From assembly GCA_964393335.1 (NCBI GenBank), contig CAYMTN010000018.1:1-41650 (forward strand): a DNA stretch of 41,650 nt, written 5' to 3'. The notes beneath the pieces were generated by a model, which had not been told where the DNA came from, did not search any database, and saw only the letters and a list, made by a program, of their open reading frames with translations. Shown in pieces: positions 1 through 7,945 of the stretch (positions within the stretch are counted from its first letter, which is position 1; each line of letters starts with the position of its first letter). Source of the stretch: CAYMTN01 sp964393335. Its GTDB lineage: Bacteria; Chloroflexota; Anaerolineae; Aggregatilineales; Aggregatilineaceae. A program made the position numbers and the translations under genes.

Positions 1-1
1 G

Positions 2-862
2 GGCGCGGTGATCATGCTGCTGGCGCTGCTGGCGCTGGCGCTCGGCCTGACCTTCGCCCCGCAAACAGGTTGGGGCAACCCGGCGATCCTGGCCCTGCTG
101 GCGGGGTCCGGCGTGGGATTGATCGTGTTCGTGGCGGTCGAGGCGCGGCTGCACCAGCCGATGATCGATTTGAGCCTGTTCCGCGATCCGTTGTTCAGCA
201 TCAGCCTGGTGACCGGTTTCCTGGTCTTCATCGTGATCGCGGGCATGTTCGTGCTGCCGTTTTACCTGGAAGGCGTGAAGGGCTATTCGCCGGAGCAGGT
301 GGGGCTGTTCCTGACGGTGGTCCCGGCGGCGCTCGGCCTGACGGCTCCCGTTGCCGGGGCGCTCTCCGACCGGTACGGATCGCGCGGCATCTCGTTGATC
401 GGGCTGGTGATCGTGGTCGCCGGCTGCGTGACGACGTCCACCCTGGACGCCGGAACGTCGACGATGGGCTACGTCGTACGGCTGCTGCCATTGGGCCTGG
501 GCGCGGGCCTGTTCCAATCGCCGAACAACAGCGCGATCATGGGATCGGCCCCGCGTGAACGGCTCGGCGTGGCGTCGGGCCTGCTGGCGCTCTCGCGCAC
601 GTTCGGGCAGGTGACCGGCATCCCGCTGATCGGCGCGATTTTTGCCAGCCGCGTGTTAGGGGTGGCGAACTTGCCGCCGGGTATGGATGCCGCCGATGGG
701 CCGCCCTGGGCGATTGTCAAAGGGTTGGATGCGGCGTTCCTGGTCGGGGCGGGGCTGGTCGTGGTCGGTGTCGTGCTGGCTGCATTGGCGCTGGTGCTGG
801 ACTGGCGGCAGAAACATCGATCCGCCGAAACCGCCGCGATCACACGCGTCCCCGGCTCCTGA
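2..862 (+). CDS. MFS drug:H+ antiporter, DHA2 type (C-terminal part)
   Basis: This is the C-terminal half of a major facilitator transporter; the frame is open to the window edge, so the true start lies upstream. About seven hydrophobic segments are visible. The loop GALSDRYGSR resembles MFS motif A, and the later stretch SPNNSAIMG followed by ASGLLALSRTFGQ is typical of the EmrB/QacA (DHA2, 14-helix) subfamily, which exports drugs or toxic metabolites using the proton gradient in the inner membrane. The tail ends in a short basic cytoplasmic segment. The gene converges on the PfkB kinase with about 26 bases between stops. Substrate cannot be told from sequence. Confidence 0.85.
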   Translation, partial: GAVIMLLALLALALGLTFAPQTGWGNPAILALLAGSGVGLIVFVAVEARLHQPMIDLSLFRDPLFSISLVTGFLVFIVIAGMFVLPFYLEGVKGYSPEQVGLFLTVVPAALGLTAPVAGALSDRYGSRGISLIGLVIVVAGCVTTSTLDAGTSTMGYVVRLLPLGLGAGLFQSPNNSAIMGSAPRERLGVASGLLALSRTFGQVTGIPLIGAIFASRVLGVANLPPGMDAADGPPWAIVKGLDAAFLVGAGLVVVGVVLAALALVLDWRQKHRSAETAAITRVPGS

Positions 863-888
863 TGAGATAAACCGCCAGCCGGAGCAGC

Positions 889-1869
889 TTACCCTGCCGC
901 CGCGCCGTTGCCGACGTTGACCATGCGCAGCAGGGCGTCGATGCTGGCTGCATCCGGCAGCGAAGGGATCGCGCCGTAGCCGGTGGCGGTCAACGCGCCG
1001 GCAGCGCAGGCCCGCAGCACCAGACTGCGCAGCGTCTGGTCGTCGATGCTGGCCAGCGCCAGGTCGTGACTCAACATGCCATCCAGCAGGGCAGCGGTGA
1101 AGGCATCGCCCGCGCCGGTCGTCTCAACGACCCGGACGTGCGGTGACGGCACGCGCCCGGTGCGCGATCCAGCCTGGTACCACGATCCGTCGCGCCCCAG
1201 CGTCACGGCGGCGAACTGCCCCTGAAAACCGATGCCTTCCAGCGCGGCTGGATAGTCGGTCCCGTGTTCGGGAGCCAGGAAAGCCAGATCGGTGTCGCTG
1301 ATCTTCAAAATATCGGCGTGCGCGATGGCTTCACACATCGCCGCGCGGCCCTGGTCTTTGTCCGGCCACAGGTCGGCGCGCCAGTTGGGGTCGCAGGAGG
1401 TGATCACCCCGGCCTCCTTCGCCAGCCTGATGGCTTTGAGCGTGGTATCGCGCGAGGCTGCGGCGCGCAGGCTGATGGACCCATAGTGCAGCACGCGCAC
1501 CTGCTGCACGTCTTCCGCCGATACCTGGTCCGCCAGCAAATGATCGTGCGCCCCGGCGCTGAACTGAAAATCGCGATCACCTTCCGCGCCTTGTTTGACA
1601 AATGCCAGGGTGGTAAAGTGGTCGGGGTCTTTGCGCAGCGCGCAGTCAACGCCGACCGCTTGCAGGTCGTGTTCGATCTTCAGCCCGAAAACATCGTCGC
1701 CCACAGTCGCAATCAGGCGCGCATGGCGATTGAGCTTTGCCAGCCCGGCAGCGACATTCGCCGGCGCGCCGCCGGTCGCAGCATTATAGTGAGTGGCTGT
1801 GACCAGGGTCGCGCCGCGCTCACGCGAGACAAAATCGATCAGAGCTTCACCGATACACAATACGTCCAT
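889..1869 (-). CDS. PfkB-family carbohydrate kinase (fructokinase-like)
   Basis: A ribokinase/PfkB-fold sugar kinase of 326 residues, normal for fructokinases. It starts MDVLCIGEALIDF, has the first signature at about 32-47 (TGGAPANVAAGLAKLN), and the ATP/anion-hole signature ETTGAGDAF at about 249-257, where D255 is the catalytic base. It transfers phosphate from ATP to a sugar hydroxyl in the cytoplasm; fructose is the likeliest substrate but 2-keto-3-deoxygluconate or ribose kinases look similar. The ATG at 1869 is chosen over an upstream start at 1968 because the family begins here and an AAGGAG lies upstream, although 12-14 bases away, which is rather far. The nearest sugar transporter genes are 23 kb away. 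Confidence 0.88.
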   Translation of the reverse strand: MDVLCIGEALIDFVSRERGATLVTATHYNAATGGAPANVAAGLAKLNRHARLIATVGDDVFGLKIEHDLQAVGVDCALRKDPDHFTTLAFVKQGAEGDRDFQFSAGAHDHLLADQVSAEDVQQVRVLHYGSISLRAAASRDTTLKAIRLAKEAGVITSCDPNWRADLWPDKDQGRAAMCEAIAHADILKISDTDLAFLAPEHGTDYPAALEGIGFQGQFAAVTLGRDGSWYQAGSRTGRVPSPHVRVVETTGAGDAFTAALLDGMLSHDLALASIDDQTLRSLVLRACAAGALTATGYGAIPSLPDAASIDALLRMVNVGNGAAAG

Positions 1870-1960
1870 GGTCGTACATTGCTCCTTGGCTGAATCCGGG
1901 GCGATGATTGCATTACTGACTCTTGCATAGACAACTAAAGTCTGAATGCCCCTGCATACC

Positions 1961-2030
1961 AGCCTCACCCCTTAACCCCCAGCCCCTTTTCCCCTCTCCA
2001 TCAAAATGGAGAGGGGCCAGGGGTGAGGCT
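1961..2030. repeat. Intergenic palindromic repeat, CCTCACCCC family (copy 1)
   Basis: A near-perfect hairpin: AGCCTCACCCC (1961-1971) pairs with GGGGTGAGGCT (2020-2030), and an inner CCCCTCTCCAT (1991-2001) pairs with ATGGAGAGGGG (2006-2016) around a CAAA loop. Related elements occur at 6241-6346 and 16804-16930. It lies upstream of the PfkB kinase gene. Confidence 0.85.
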
Positions 2031-2127
2031 AACTGGCAGGCGTTAGTGTTCAGCACAGGGTTCTGGTTTAGAACGTTATGCAAGTATCAGTAATTCACAG
2101 CCAAGTATACCGCGTAGCCGCCAGATC

Positions 2128-2145
2128 GTATACAAATCTGTATAC
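2128..2145. promoter_or_regulatory. Paired GTATAC palindromes, possible operator
   Basis: Two GTATAC hexamers, 2128-2133 and 2140-2145, are six bases apart in the sequence GTATACAAATCTGTATAC. TGTATACA-type sites are often bound by GntR-family regulators. It lies in the gap between the PfkB gene and the STAS-like gene, where no coding sequence is evident from 1870 to 2261. The regulator is unknown. Confidence 0.3.
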
Positions 2146-2196
2146 ATCCTCCCTTCAGGATAAAGGAATCACTGAAGGAGGCAATAACAGCCTGGA

Positions 2197-2216
2197 GCCC
2201 GGCGTAAAAGCCGGGC
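2197..2216 (-). terminator. Stem-loop downstream of the STAS-like gene
   Basis: GCCCGGC (2197-2203) pairs with GCCGGGC (2210-2216) around a six-base loop, 46 bases after the stop of the minus-strand gene at 2262. No T-tract follows on the minus strand, so it is a weak terminator candidate. A second stem-loop (CTCCCTTCAG with CTGAAGGAG, 2148-2179, one bulged base) lies just beyond. Confidence 0.35.
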
Positions 2217-2261
2217 AAAAGGCGCAAGACAGACGATTTTTCTGATTGAGAATGGCCTGGG

Positions 2262-2669
2262 CTAATCCGGCATACTGTCCAGCCAGGCAAAGGCTTCTTC
2301 CAGATCGGTGAATACCATCATGCGCAAACCCAATTCAAAGAGCGCCTCCATGGTGGGGAACAACGTGCCTGCATCAGCCACGGCCTGTGGTACCACGAGG
2401 GCCCAGTATTTCCAACCCTTGTTGATCGTCCGGCGATTCCAATCGTTGAATCCCCATTCCCGATCTTCTTCTGAAAGCGGCCCGTTCTTGCGGTCATCCG
2501 AGAGCCATTTAACGGCCCCATACTCGGCGAGGGCGTCCGTACCCGCGTTCAGAACATCGCGCAGGGCCTGGCCGCCAACCGGCTTGTGAATGGTGTGGTA
2601 AACGGTTTTTTTGTCAGTCAGGTATTGCAGTGTCATGTGTTCGTTTTCAACGATCACGATCTGTGACAT
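2262..2669 (-). CDS. Small STAS/SEC14-like protein, function unknown
   Basis: A 135-residue soluble protein starting MSQIVIVENEHMTL; a GAGAGG ribosome site precedes this ATG, so the longer reading from 2711 is not used. The pattern of short beta strands, a conserved helix GQALRDVLNAGTDAL, a WLSDDRKNGPL segment and a closing MMVFTDLEEAFAWLDS helix resembles small STAS or SpoIIAA-like proteins that are common in Chloroflexota and Bacteroidota, often as regulatory or sensing partners. No catalytic motif is visible. The AT-rich stretch just upstream (2703-2756) probably holds its promoter. It stands alone between divergent and convergent neighbours. Confidence 0.6.
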   Translation of the reverse strand: MSQIVIVENEHMTLQYLTDKKTVYHTIHKPVGGQALRDVLNAGTDALAEYGAVKWLSDDRKNGPLSEEDREWGFNDWNRRTINKGWKYWALVVPQAVADAGTLFPTMEALFELGLRMMVFTDLEEAFAWLDSMPD

Positions 2670-3069
2670 GATGGCCCTCTCTAAGAGCACTGAATATGAT
2701 CTCATCCCCATACTTTTAATTTATACTTTGCATATCAAACCCTAATTAAAACGGGCCGCCGAAATGTAAATATCTGCATCAACGATCGCAGACATGTCCA
2801 GCTCGGGATCATGATCGCACAGGTGATCACGGGCGTGTACCAGACACGGTTGGCCGTTTTCTGGCACGAACGCTGGTGCGGCGGCGGCTCGAATGCCGGG
2901 CAGAAATCATCGACATGGCAGACCAGTTACAGTACACTCATCAATGGGATGCCTCATTCGTTGATCCGGAACTCAGGTTATATACAGGTTTTTTGCAGCC
3001 GACTGGTTCCCCGGCGGCGCATCCTGGCGTACAATAGCCACGTGTTGGCATACGATTGAGAGGATCTGC
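2670..3069. other. Divergent intergenic region without a convincing gene
   Basis: About 400 bases between the STAS-like gene (minus) and the hydrolase gene (plus). It holds an AT-rich stretch at 2703-2756 with a TATAAA-like box for the leftward gene, and a TACAAT hexamer close before the rightward gene. An 82-codon open frame at 2811-3059 has no recognisable features and is judged spurious. Confidence 0.45.
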
Positions 3070-4074
3070 ATGGCAACTGTCGTGCTGCCCGAAACCACCC
3101 GCGCGTTGTACCCGTTCAAATCCCAGTTTGTCACGCTGAGCGACGGGCAGCGGATGCACTACGTGGACGAAGGGCCGGAAGATGGCCCGGTTCTCATCTT
3201 TTTGCACGGCTACCCAACGTGGAGCTTTTTGTACCGGGCGTTTTTGGTCTATTACGCGGCGATGGGATTCCGGTGCATCGCGGTCGATCATGTGGGGTAC
3301 GGGTTGAGCGACAAGCCGGGCGGCAAACAGTACCACACGCTGCGCCGCCATATTCACAACTTGATCGAATGCCTGACGCTGTTGGACGTACACGATCTCA
3401 GCCTGATCATGGAGGATTGGGGCGGGCCGATTGCGCTTGGGTATACGCTGCGGCGCACAGAAAACGTGCGGCGGCTGGTGATCATGAATTCGTGGGCATT
3501 TCAGGATACGTACACCAACCCCCTGCCGACGCTGGCCCGGATCGCGATCCAGCCCGTGATCGGGGAGCTGTTGTTCGGGTCGTTGAACCTGGCGTTTGCG
3601 ATGGGCGTGCAGCGCTGGACGACGCGCCAGCTTTCGCCCGCCGTGCTGACGGCCTACAAAGCGCCCTTTCGAGACCGGCGCAGCCGCACCGCGCTGGTGC
3701 AGTTCCCGCGCCTGATCAGCACGACGGCCACGCACCCGTCGGCGGCCTCGATGCGCGAGATCGAAGATGGCCTGGCCGGGCTGAAAGACATCCCGGCGCT
3801 GCTGCTGTGGGGCGAAGATGACCCGGTCTTCTTGCCGGATGTCGCGCGGCATTGGAAGGTGATGATGCCGCGCGCCAAAGGGCCGGTATTCGTCAAACAC
3901 GCGGGGCACATCCTGGCGGAAGATGATCCCGACGCCGTGATCCAGAACCTCAACCGTTTTCTGGACGCCACCGGTGATCCCGTCGGGGACCGCGTGAGCG
4001 ACCGCGACCGCCCCGGCGAGCGCGATCGCGCCCCCGATCCGCACCGCACCGGGGCGTATGACCGCGTGTCGTAG
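3070..4074 (+). CDS. Alpha/beta hydrolase, haloalkane-dehalogenase-like
   Basis: An alpha/beta-hydrolase of 334 residues. The oxyanion motif HGYPTWSFLYR is at about 46-56. The nucleophile elbow is LIMEDWGGP, giving Asp116 and the adjacent Trp117 as in haloalkane dehalogenases, and the rest of the triad is likely D250 (WGEDDPVF) and H280 (KHAGH). In true dehalogenases the residue after HG is Asn or Glu and helps hold the halide; here it is Tyr48, so a different hydrolase activity is possible. The last 35 or so residues form an Arg/Asp-rich tail (DRVSDRDRPGERDR) not usual for the family. The start is supported by GAGAGGATCTGC upstream. Cytoplasmic, probably transcribed alone. Confidence 0.8.
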   Translation: MATVVLPETTRALYPFKSQFVTLSDGQRMHYVDEGPEDGPVLIFLHGYPTWSFLYRAFLVYYAAMGFRCIAVDHVGYGLSDKPGGKQYHTLRRHIHNLIECLTLLDVHDLSLIMEDWGGPIALGYTLRRTENVRRLVIMNSWAFQDTYTNPLPTLARIAIQPVIGELLFGSLNLAFAMGVQRWTTRQLSPAVLTAYKAPFRDRRSRTALVQFPRLISTTATHPSAASMREIEDGLAGLKDIPALLLWGEDDPVFLPDVARHWKVMMPRAKGPVFVKHAGHILAEDDPDAVIQNLNRFLDATGDPVGDRVSDRDRPGERDRAPDPHRTGAYDRVS

Positions 4075-4148
4075 GCGCGTGATTGTGTGGCGGCTCTGCC
4101 CCGGCGGATTCCGGCGCGCTCATCATGTGGTCGTGGGGCGCGCGCGCG

Positions 4149-4176
4149 TTGACAGTCCCTAGTGGTATGGTATAAT
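4149..4176 (+). promoter_or_regulatory. Consensus sigma-70 promoter with extended -10
   Basis: TTGACA at 4149-4154 and TATAAT at 4171-4176 are both perfect and 16 bases apart; TGG before the -10 makes it an extended -10 as well. Transcription would begin near 4183 and give a 5' leader of about 115 bases before the LysM gene. A stem-loop GCGCTC/GAGCGC (4181-4202) would sit at the very 5' end of the transcript. Confidence 0.8.
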
Positions 4177-4231
4177 CCCGGCGCTCTCAACGGGTGGAGC
4201 GCACACAATCGTGAATAGTTGCGATGCCCAT

Positions 4232-4275
4232 AACACGCCAACGCTTCCTGTTAATCGACTGCCTGGCGTGTTTTT
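4232..4275 (+). terminator. Attenuator-like hairpin in the LysM gene leader
   Basis: AACACGCCA (4232-4240) pairs with TGGCGTGTT (4264-4272) and is followed by further T bases to 4275. It lies between the promoter and the start codon, so it could stop transcription early or fold the leader. The 23-base loop is long for a classical terminator, so efficiency is uncertain. Confidence 0.45.
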
Positions 4276-4297
4276 GCAGGCATGGGAGTTTCCGGGA

Positions 4298-6160
4298 ATG
4301 ATGAACAGACGCTATTGGATCATCGGCCTGTTGGTCGTAGCCGGAGTGGCCGGGCTGTGGTCACCGGGTCGGGCCATCGCACAGACACCCACCCCGGCCC
4401 CGAACCTGTTGGCGAATGGCAGCCTGGAAGGCCCCTATTACGCGCAGGGCGGCCCGACGCGCACCGTGCCGCACGGCTGGAATCTGTGGGTCGGCGCGGG
4501 TGCACCGGAGTCGCTGCCGTATAACCAGAGCGTCGAAGTCCTGGACGGCTCGCTGTCGTGGAACATTAAACAGGGCGGCGTGGCGTTTGTGGCGGCAGGT
4601 TACCAGCAGGTGACCGGCCTGACGGAGGGCGAAACGCTGCGCGCGACCGCCTACGGGTGGGTGTTCACCTGCAACAATAGCCAGACGCAGTGTGTGATCG
4701 AGTCTCCGCCGTATCGCCAGTCGAATTCGACGGCGGGCGCGTCGCTGAAAGTCGGCATCGACCCGGCGGGCGGCACTGACCCGCTGGCGGAACGCGTGCG
4801 CTGGTCGGCAGCGGTCGCGCCCTACGACCAGTGGAGCGAGATGAGCGTCACGGCAGCCGCTCAAAGTGATACGGTGACCGTGTTCCTGTTCATGTCGCAG
4901 ACGACCGGGCTGGCGATCAACCAGGTATTTTGGGATGACGCATCGCTGCAAGTGGCGACGGGTGAAGGGCCGGACGGCGGCGAAGTGCCGTTTGTGGTGC
5001 CGCAGGGCGTGCGGCCCGATGGCAGCATCGTGCATGTGGTGCAGGCCGGGGATACGCTGTGGAGCATCGCCTATGCTTACATCGATTACGGCGTGACGGT
5101 TGAATCCATCGCCGCGCTGAATGACAGCATCAGACCCACCACGCGTTATTTGCAGCTTGGGCAGGAAATCATGATCCTGCCGCCGGGATCGGTCGATCCG
5201 GTTACCGGCCAGGTATTGACCGGTACACCGTCCGCGTCTGTGACCGCTGCGCCAGAAACGCCGACAGAAGCGGTGGTCACCGCCGGGCCGACGGTGATCG
5301 CGGCGCTGCCGACGGTGCCAGCTACGCGCGCGCCACAGCCTACGCGGGAGACGCAGGCGCTGCCGTCGTTACCCGCGCCGAGCGCGACTCCGACCGGTAC
5401 GCCGGAACCGGCGGCAACCGAGGAGCTGTCGCCGACCGCGACCGGGTCGCCAACCGTGACCGAAACACTCCCCGCGACCGAAACGCCGACCGCGACACCT
5501 ACCGCGCCCGAAACAACCGCCACCGACGAAGCGACTCCCACCCCGGAGCCGACCGCCACCGCGACTACTGAGCCGACCGCGACTCCGATCCCCGCGCCGA
5601 CCGCGACCCCGCAAATCGTGGCCGGGCTGGCAGCAACCACCGGGACGATCTGCGTCAGCGTGTTCGAGGACGACAACCTCAACGGGGTGCGCGATTCCGG
5701 CGAAACGGTGTTGAGCGGCGCGCAGATTTCGGTAGCGGAGGTGGGCGGCAACTCGGAGAGTTTCGCGTCCGGCGGGCTGAACGACCCGTTCTGCCTGGAC
5801 CTGCCGACCGGCCATTACCTGATCGACGTGCGGCTGCCCGCCAGTTTTGGCCTGAGCACGCCGGAATCGTCGGTCGTCGCGCTGGTGAGTGGCCGCCACG
5901 TCGACGTGGCGTTTGGCGGCGCGAAAGGCTATACCCCGCCGCCTACCCCGGAAGGCTCCGAATCGGGGACGACTATCGAGACGCTTGAGCCGGGCGCAGT
6001 GGCCCCTCTCATCGAGGAGCCGGTAGCGGCCAAAGGCAGCCGCCAGTCGCTGCTCGATCGATTGTATGACAACAGCGGGCTGATCGTGCTGGCGGCGGCT
6101 GGTTTCGTCGTGATTGGCGGCGGGCTGGCGCTGCTGCTGCTGCGCCGGCCTGGCGCATAA
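4298..6160 (+). CDS. Surface-anchored LysM / SdrD-B-like secreted protein
   Basis: A 620-residue exported protein. The order is: signal peptide with hydrophobic IIGLLVVAGVAGLW; a jelly-roll-like N-terminal domain (about 28-220) beginning NLLANGSLEGPYYAQGG, like carbohydrate-binding modules; a LysM domain (about 243-295, VVQAGDTLWSIAY) that usually binds peptidoglycan or related glycans; a long Thr/Pro-rich spacer (about 300-445); an SdrD-B-like beta domain (about 450-543, FEDDNLNGVRDSGE, with a Ca-binding-like acidic loop); and a C-terminal membrane helix ending RRPGA. ATG 4298 (MMNRRYW) is chosen because a GGGAG site precedes it and the signal peptide begins there; the frame extends to 4211 without signal features. 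Likely a cell-envelope structural or adhesion protein. Confidence 0.8.
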   Translation: MMNRRYWIIGLLVVAGVAGLWSPGRAIAQTPTPAPNLLANGSLEGPYYAQGGPTRTVPHGWNLWVGAGAPESLPYNQSVEVLDGSLSWNIKQGGVAFVAAGYQQVTGLTEGETLRATAYGWVFTCNNSQTQCVIESPPYRQSNSTAGASLKVGIDPAGGTDPLAERVRWSAAVAPYDQWSEMSVTAAAQSDTVTVFLFMSQTTGLAINQVFWDDASLQVATGEGPDGGEVPFVVPQGVRPDGSIVHVVQAGDTLWSIAYAYIDYGVTVESIAALNDSIRPTTRYLQLGQEIMILPPGSVDPVTGQVLTGTPSASVTAAPETPTEAVVTAGPTVIAALPTVPATRAPQPTRETQALPSLPAPSATPTGTPEPAATEELSPTATGSPTVTETLPATETPTATPTAPETTATDEATPTPEPTATATTEPTATPIPAPTATPQIVAGLAATTGTICVSVFEDDNLNGVRDSGETVLSGAQISVAEVGGNSESFASGGLNDPFCLDLPTGHYLIDVRLPASFGLSTPESSVVALVSGRHVDVAFGGAKGYTPPPTPEGSESGTTIETLEPGAVAPLIEEPVAAKGSRQSLLDRLYDNSGLIVLAAAGFVVIGGGLALLLLRRPGA

Positions 6161-6240
6161 GGCCACGCCCGCGCGTTGGATGGTTGAGCGGCGGCCAGGA
6201 ATGGAAGACGCGTTAAGAGCGTGGACACTCGCCGCGTTTA

Positions 6241-6346
6241 CCTCACCCCTAAATCCCCTCTCCATGCGATGGCGAGGGGACTTTTTTCGCGTGATTTTCC
6301 CCCTCTCCTGCCTGGCGGGAGCCGCCATTCGGGCCGGGGGTGAGGG
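6241..6346. repeat. Intergenic palindromic repeat, CCTCACCCC family (copy 2)
   Basis: It begins CCTCACCCCTAAATCCCCTC and ends GGGGGTGAGG, with an inner CCCTCTCCTGCCTGGCGGGA segment. The ends are inverted copies of each other. It sits between the convergent ends of the LysM gene and the glycoside hydrolase gene, so it may also act as a transcription barrier. Confidence 0.75.
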
Positions 6347-6422
6347 TTCTCAAACGGTCCCTGAACGTTGGATGGCAGGCGGCAGACCCGCGCCTGATAC
6401 GGGCCTGCCGTAGATGTCTCCG

Positions 6423-7838
6423 TTACTGTTTGGGCGCTGCTTCGAGCAGCTTGAAGGCGGGCCGCAGCGGGTCTTCACCGCCGCGCAGCAGCGCGTACGC
6501 GGCGCGCGGGTCCTGCGCGTCGATCAATTCCTGGTTGGAATAGTTGAGGTTCCACAGAATCATCACGCCGACGTAGGGCAGGCTCTGCCCGATCTCAAAC
6601 GCGCGCATGATGTAATTTGCCTGCTGCTCCTGCGTGATCCACTGGAAGTACGGCGGATCGGCGGGGGGCGGGGCGGGCTGCCCGTCGCTGGTCGTGAAGC
6701 CCTCGTAGGTGCCCCATCCGAATTCGGTGGCCCACAACTGGCGGCTCGTGTCGCCGTTGTCGGTCATGATGGTTTGGTAATCCTCCAGCGTGTTCAGGAA
6801 GTACCACGACGGATGCCCATCATAACCCGGCCCGCCGCAGCTATCCTGGCCGCACCACCGCGCGTCAGGTGGGTTGGCCGCCCCGTAGGGATGCACGCCG
6901 ATTGCGATCTTCTGGTAAGCCGGGTTGTTCAACCCCGCCTGGTACATCTCGCGCAGGTATTCGCGGTCGTCGATGGCGGTCGTGCCGTCGTCGATGCCGG
7001 TCGGGGCCAGCCCTGCCGTGACGACGGTCACACTTGCGCCGCCTTCGCCCGCCCGGACGCCGTTATACGCCGCGTCAAAGAGCGGCATGTACGATGCCCC
7101 ACCCAACTGCGCCCCGTTCCACTCGCGGCGTAGATTCGGCTCGTTCCAGACTTCGATGGCGTCAAAATACGAATTGCCGTAGAGGTCCACTCGCACCTCG
7201 CCCATCATCCGGGTGATGAAGCTCGCCAGGTCCTGCGGATTCTGCGGCGGCCCGTCTTCGTCGGTGGAAGCGCGCGCCCAATCCGGCGCTTTGGCGATGC
7301 TGATCATGACGTCGAAGCCCTGCTGGTTGGCGCGCTGCACGAACAGGCGGTACGTGTAAAACGTCTGGCTGAAGGTCCCCTGCTGCGGCTCGAGCAGTTT
7401 CCACGAAAATTGCAGCTTGATCCACTTGACGCCTAACCGCCCGGCGAGCCACAACATGGTATCAAAATCCTGCTCCGTCATATCCGGGTTGATCTGGATA
7501 CCCATCAGGCTGGCGTTGTAGGTTGGCAGCGGCGTCCCCTGGACGGTGGGCGTAGGCGACTCGACCGGGGCAGGTACGGGCGTATTGGTCGGCGGCGGCG
7601 TCGGCTGATCGGCCTGGGGCGCGATGGCGGTGCCCGTCTCAGTCGGCGCTGCTGTGATGATCGGCCCCCAGGCCGGGGTGGGCGTCGGCGCGGCCTGCGG
7701 CCACGCGTTCGAGTCGTGCGGCGCGTTGGCCGCGTTTGTGCTGGCCGGAGAAGCGGGGATCACCTGAGTCGCCAGCCCTGCGAGTAACACGGCGAGAAGC
7801 AGCCACCCTATGCGGTGGCGTTTGACATAGGCAAACAT
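6423..7838 (-). CDS. Secreted cellulase-family (clan GH-A) glycoside hydrolase
   Basis: A 471-residue exported enzyme. It begins with a signal anchor (GWLLLAVLLAGLATQV), then a Pro/Thr-rich linker (about 50-105), then a TIM-barrel. The general acid/base is likely E233 in EVWNEPN and the nucleophile E372 in WATEFGWG, the paired glutamates of clan GH-A (families such as GH5 and GH39). The barrel includes WIKLQFSWKLLEP and the strand-6 motif GVHPYG. It would cleave beta-linked polysaccharide outside the cell; the exact substrate is not clear. ATG 7838 is used because the signal peptide starts there and AAGGA lies upstream. It lies 107 bases after the histidine kinase gene on the same strand. Confidence 0.82.
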   Translation of the reverse strand: MFAYVKRHRIGWLLLAVLLAGLATQVIPASPASTNAANAPHDSNAWPQAAPTPTPAWGPIITAAPTETGTAIAPQADQPTPPPTNTPVPAPVESPTPTVQGTPLPTYNASLMGIQINPDMTEQDFDTMLWLAGRLGVKWIKLQFSWKLLEPQQGTFSQTFYTYRLFVQRANQQGFDVMISIAKAPDWARASTDEDGPPQNPQDLASFITRMMGEVRVDLYGNSYFDAIEVWNEPNLRREWNGAQLGGASYMPLFDAAYNGVRAGEGGASVTVVTAGLAPTGIDDGTTAIDDREYLREMYQAGLNNPAYQKIAIGVHPYGAANPPDARWCGQDSCGGPGYDGHPSWYFLNTLEDYQTIMTDNGDTSRQLWATEFGWGTYEGFTTSDGQPAPPPADPPYFQWITQEQQANYIMRAFEIGQSLPYVGVMILWNLNYSNQELIDAQDPRAAYALLRGGEDPLRPAFKLLEAAPKQ

Positions 7839-7945
7839 AGACGCATTGTCCTTAGTCGCTGAGTAGACGAATGGAAACCAGCCGCGCGCCCGGTTCGTCG
7901 ATGGTAACGGCCTGCGCTGGCGCACACTGTCTTTTGGAATATAGA

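Noticed and set aside
2941..4044. A long open frame on the minus strand opposite the hydrolase gene
   Set aside because: It is a shadow caused by GC-rich codon use in the real plus-strand gene; no domain is recognisable and the plus-strand product has a full catalytic set.
5369..6328. A 319-codon minus-strand frame opposite the LysM gene
   Set aside because: Arg/Gly-rich shadow of the Thr/Pro linker; no start signal or domain.
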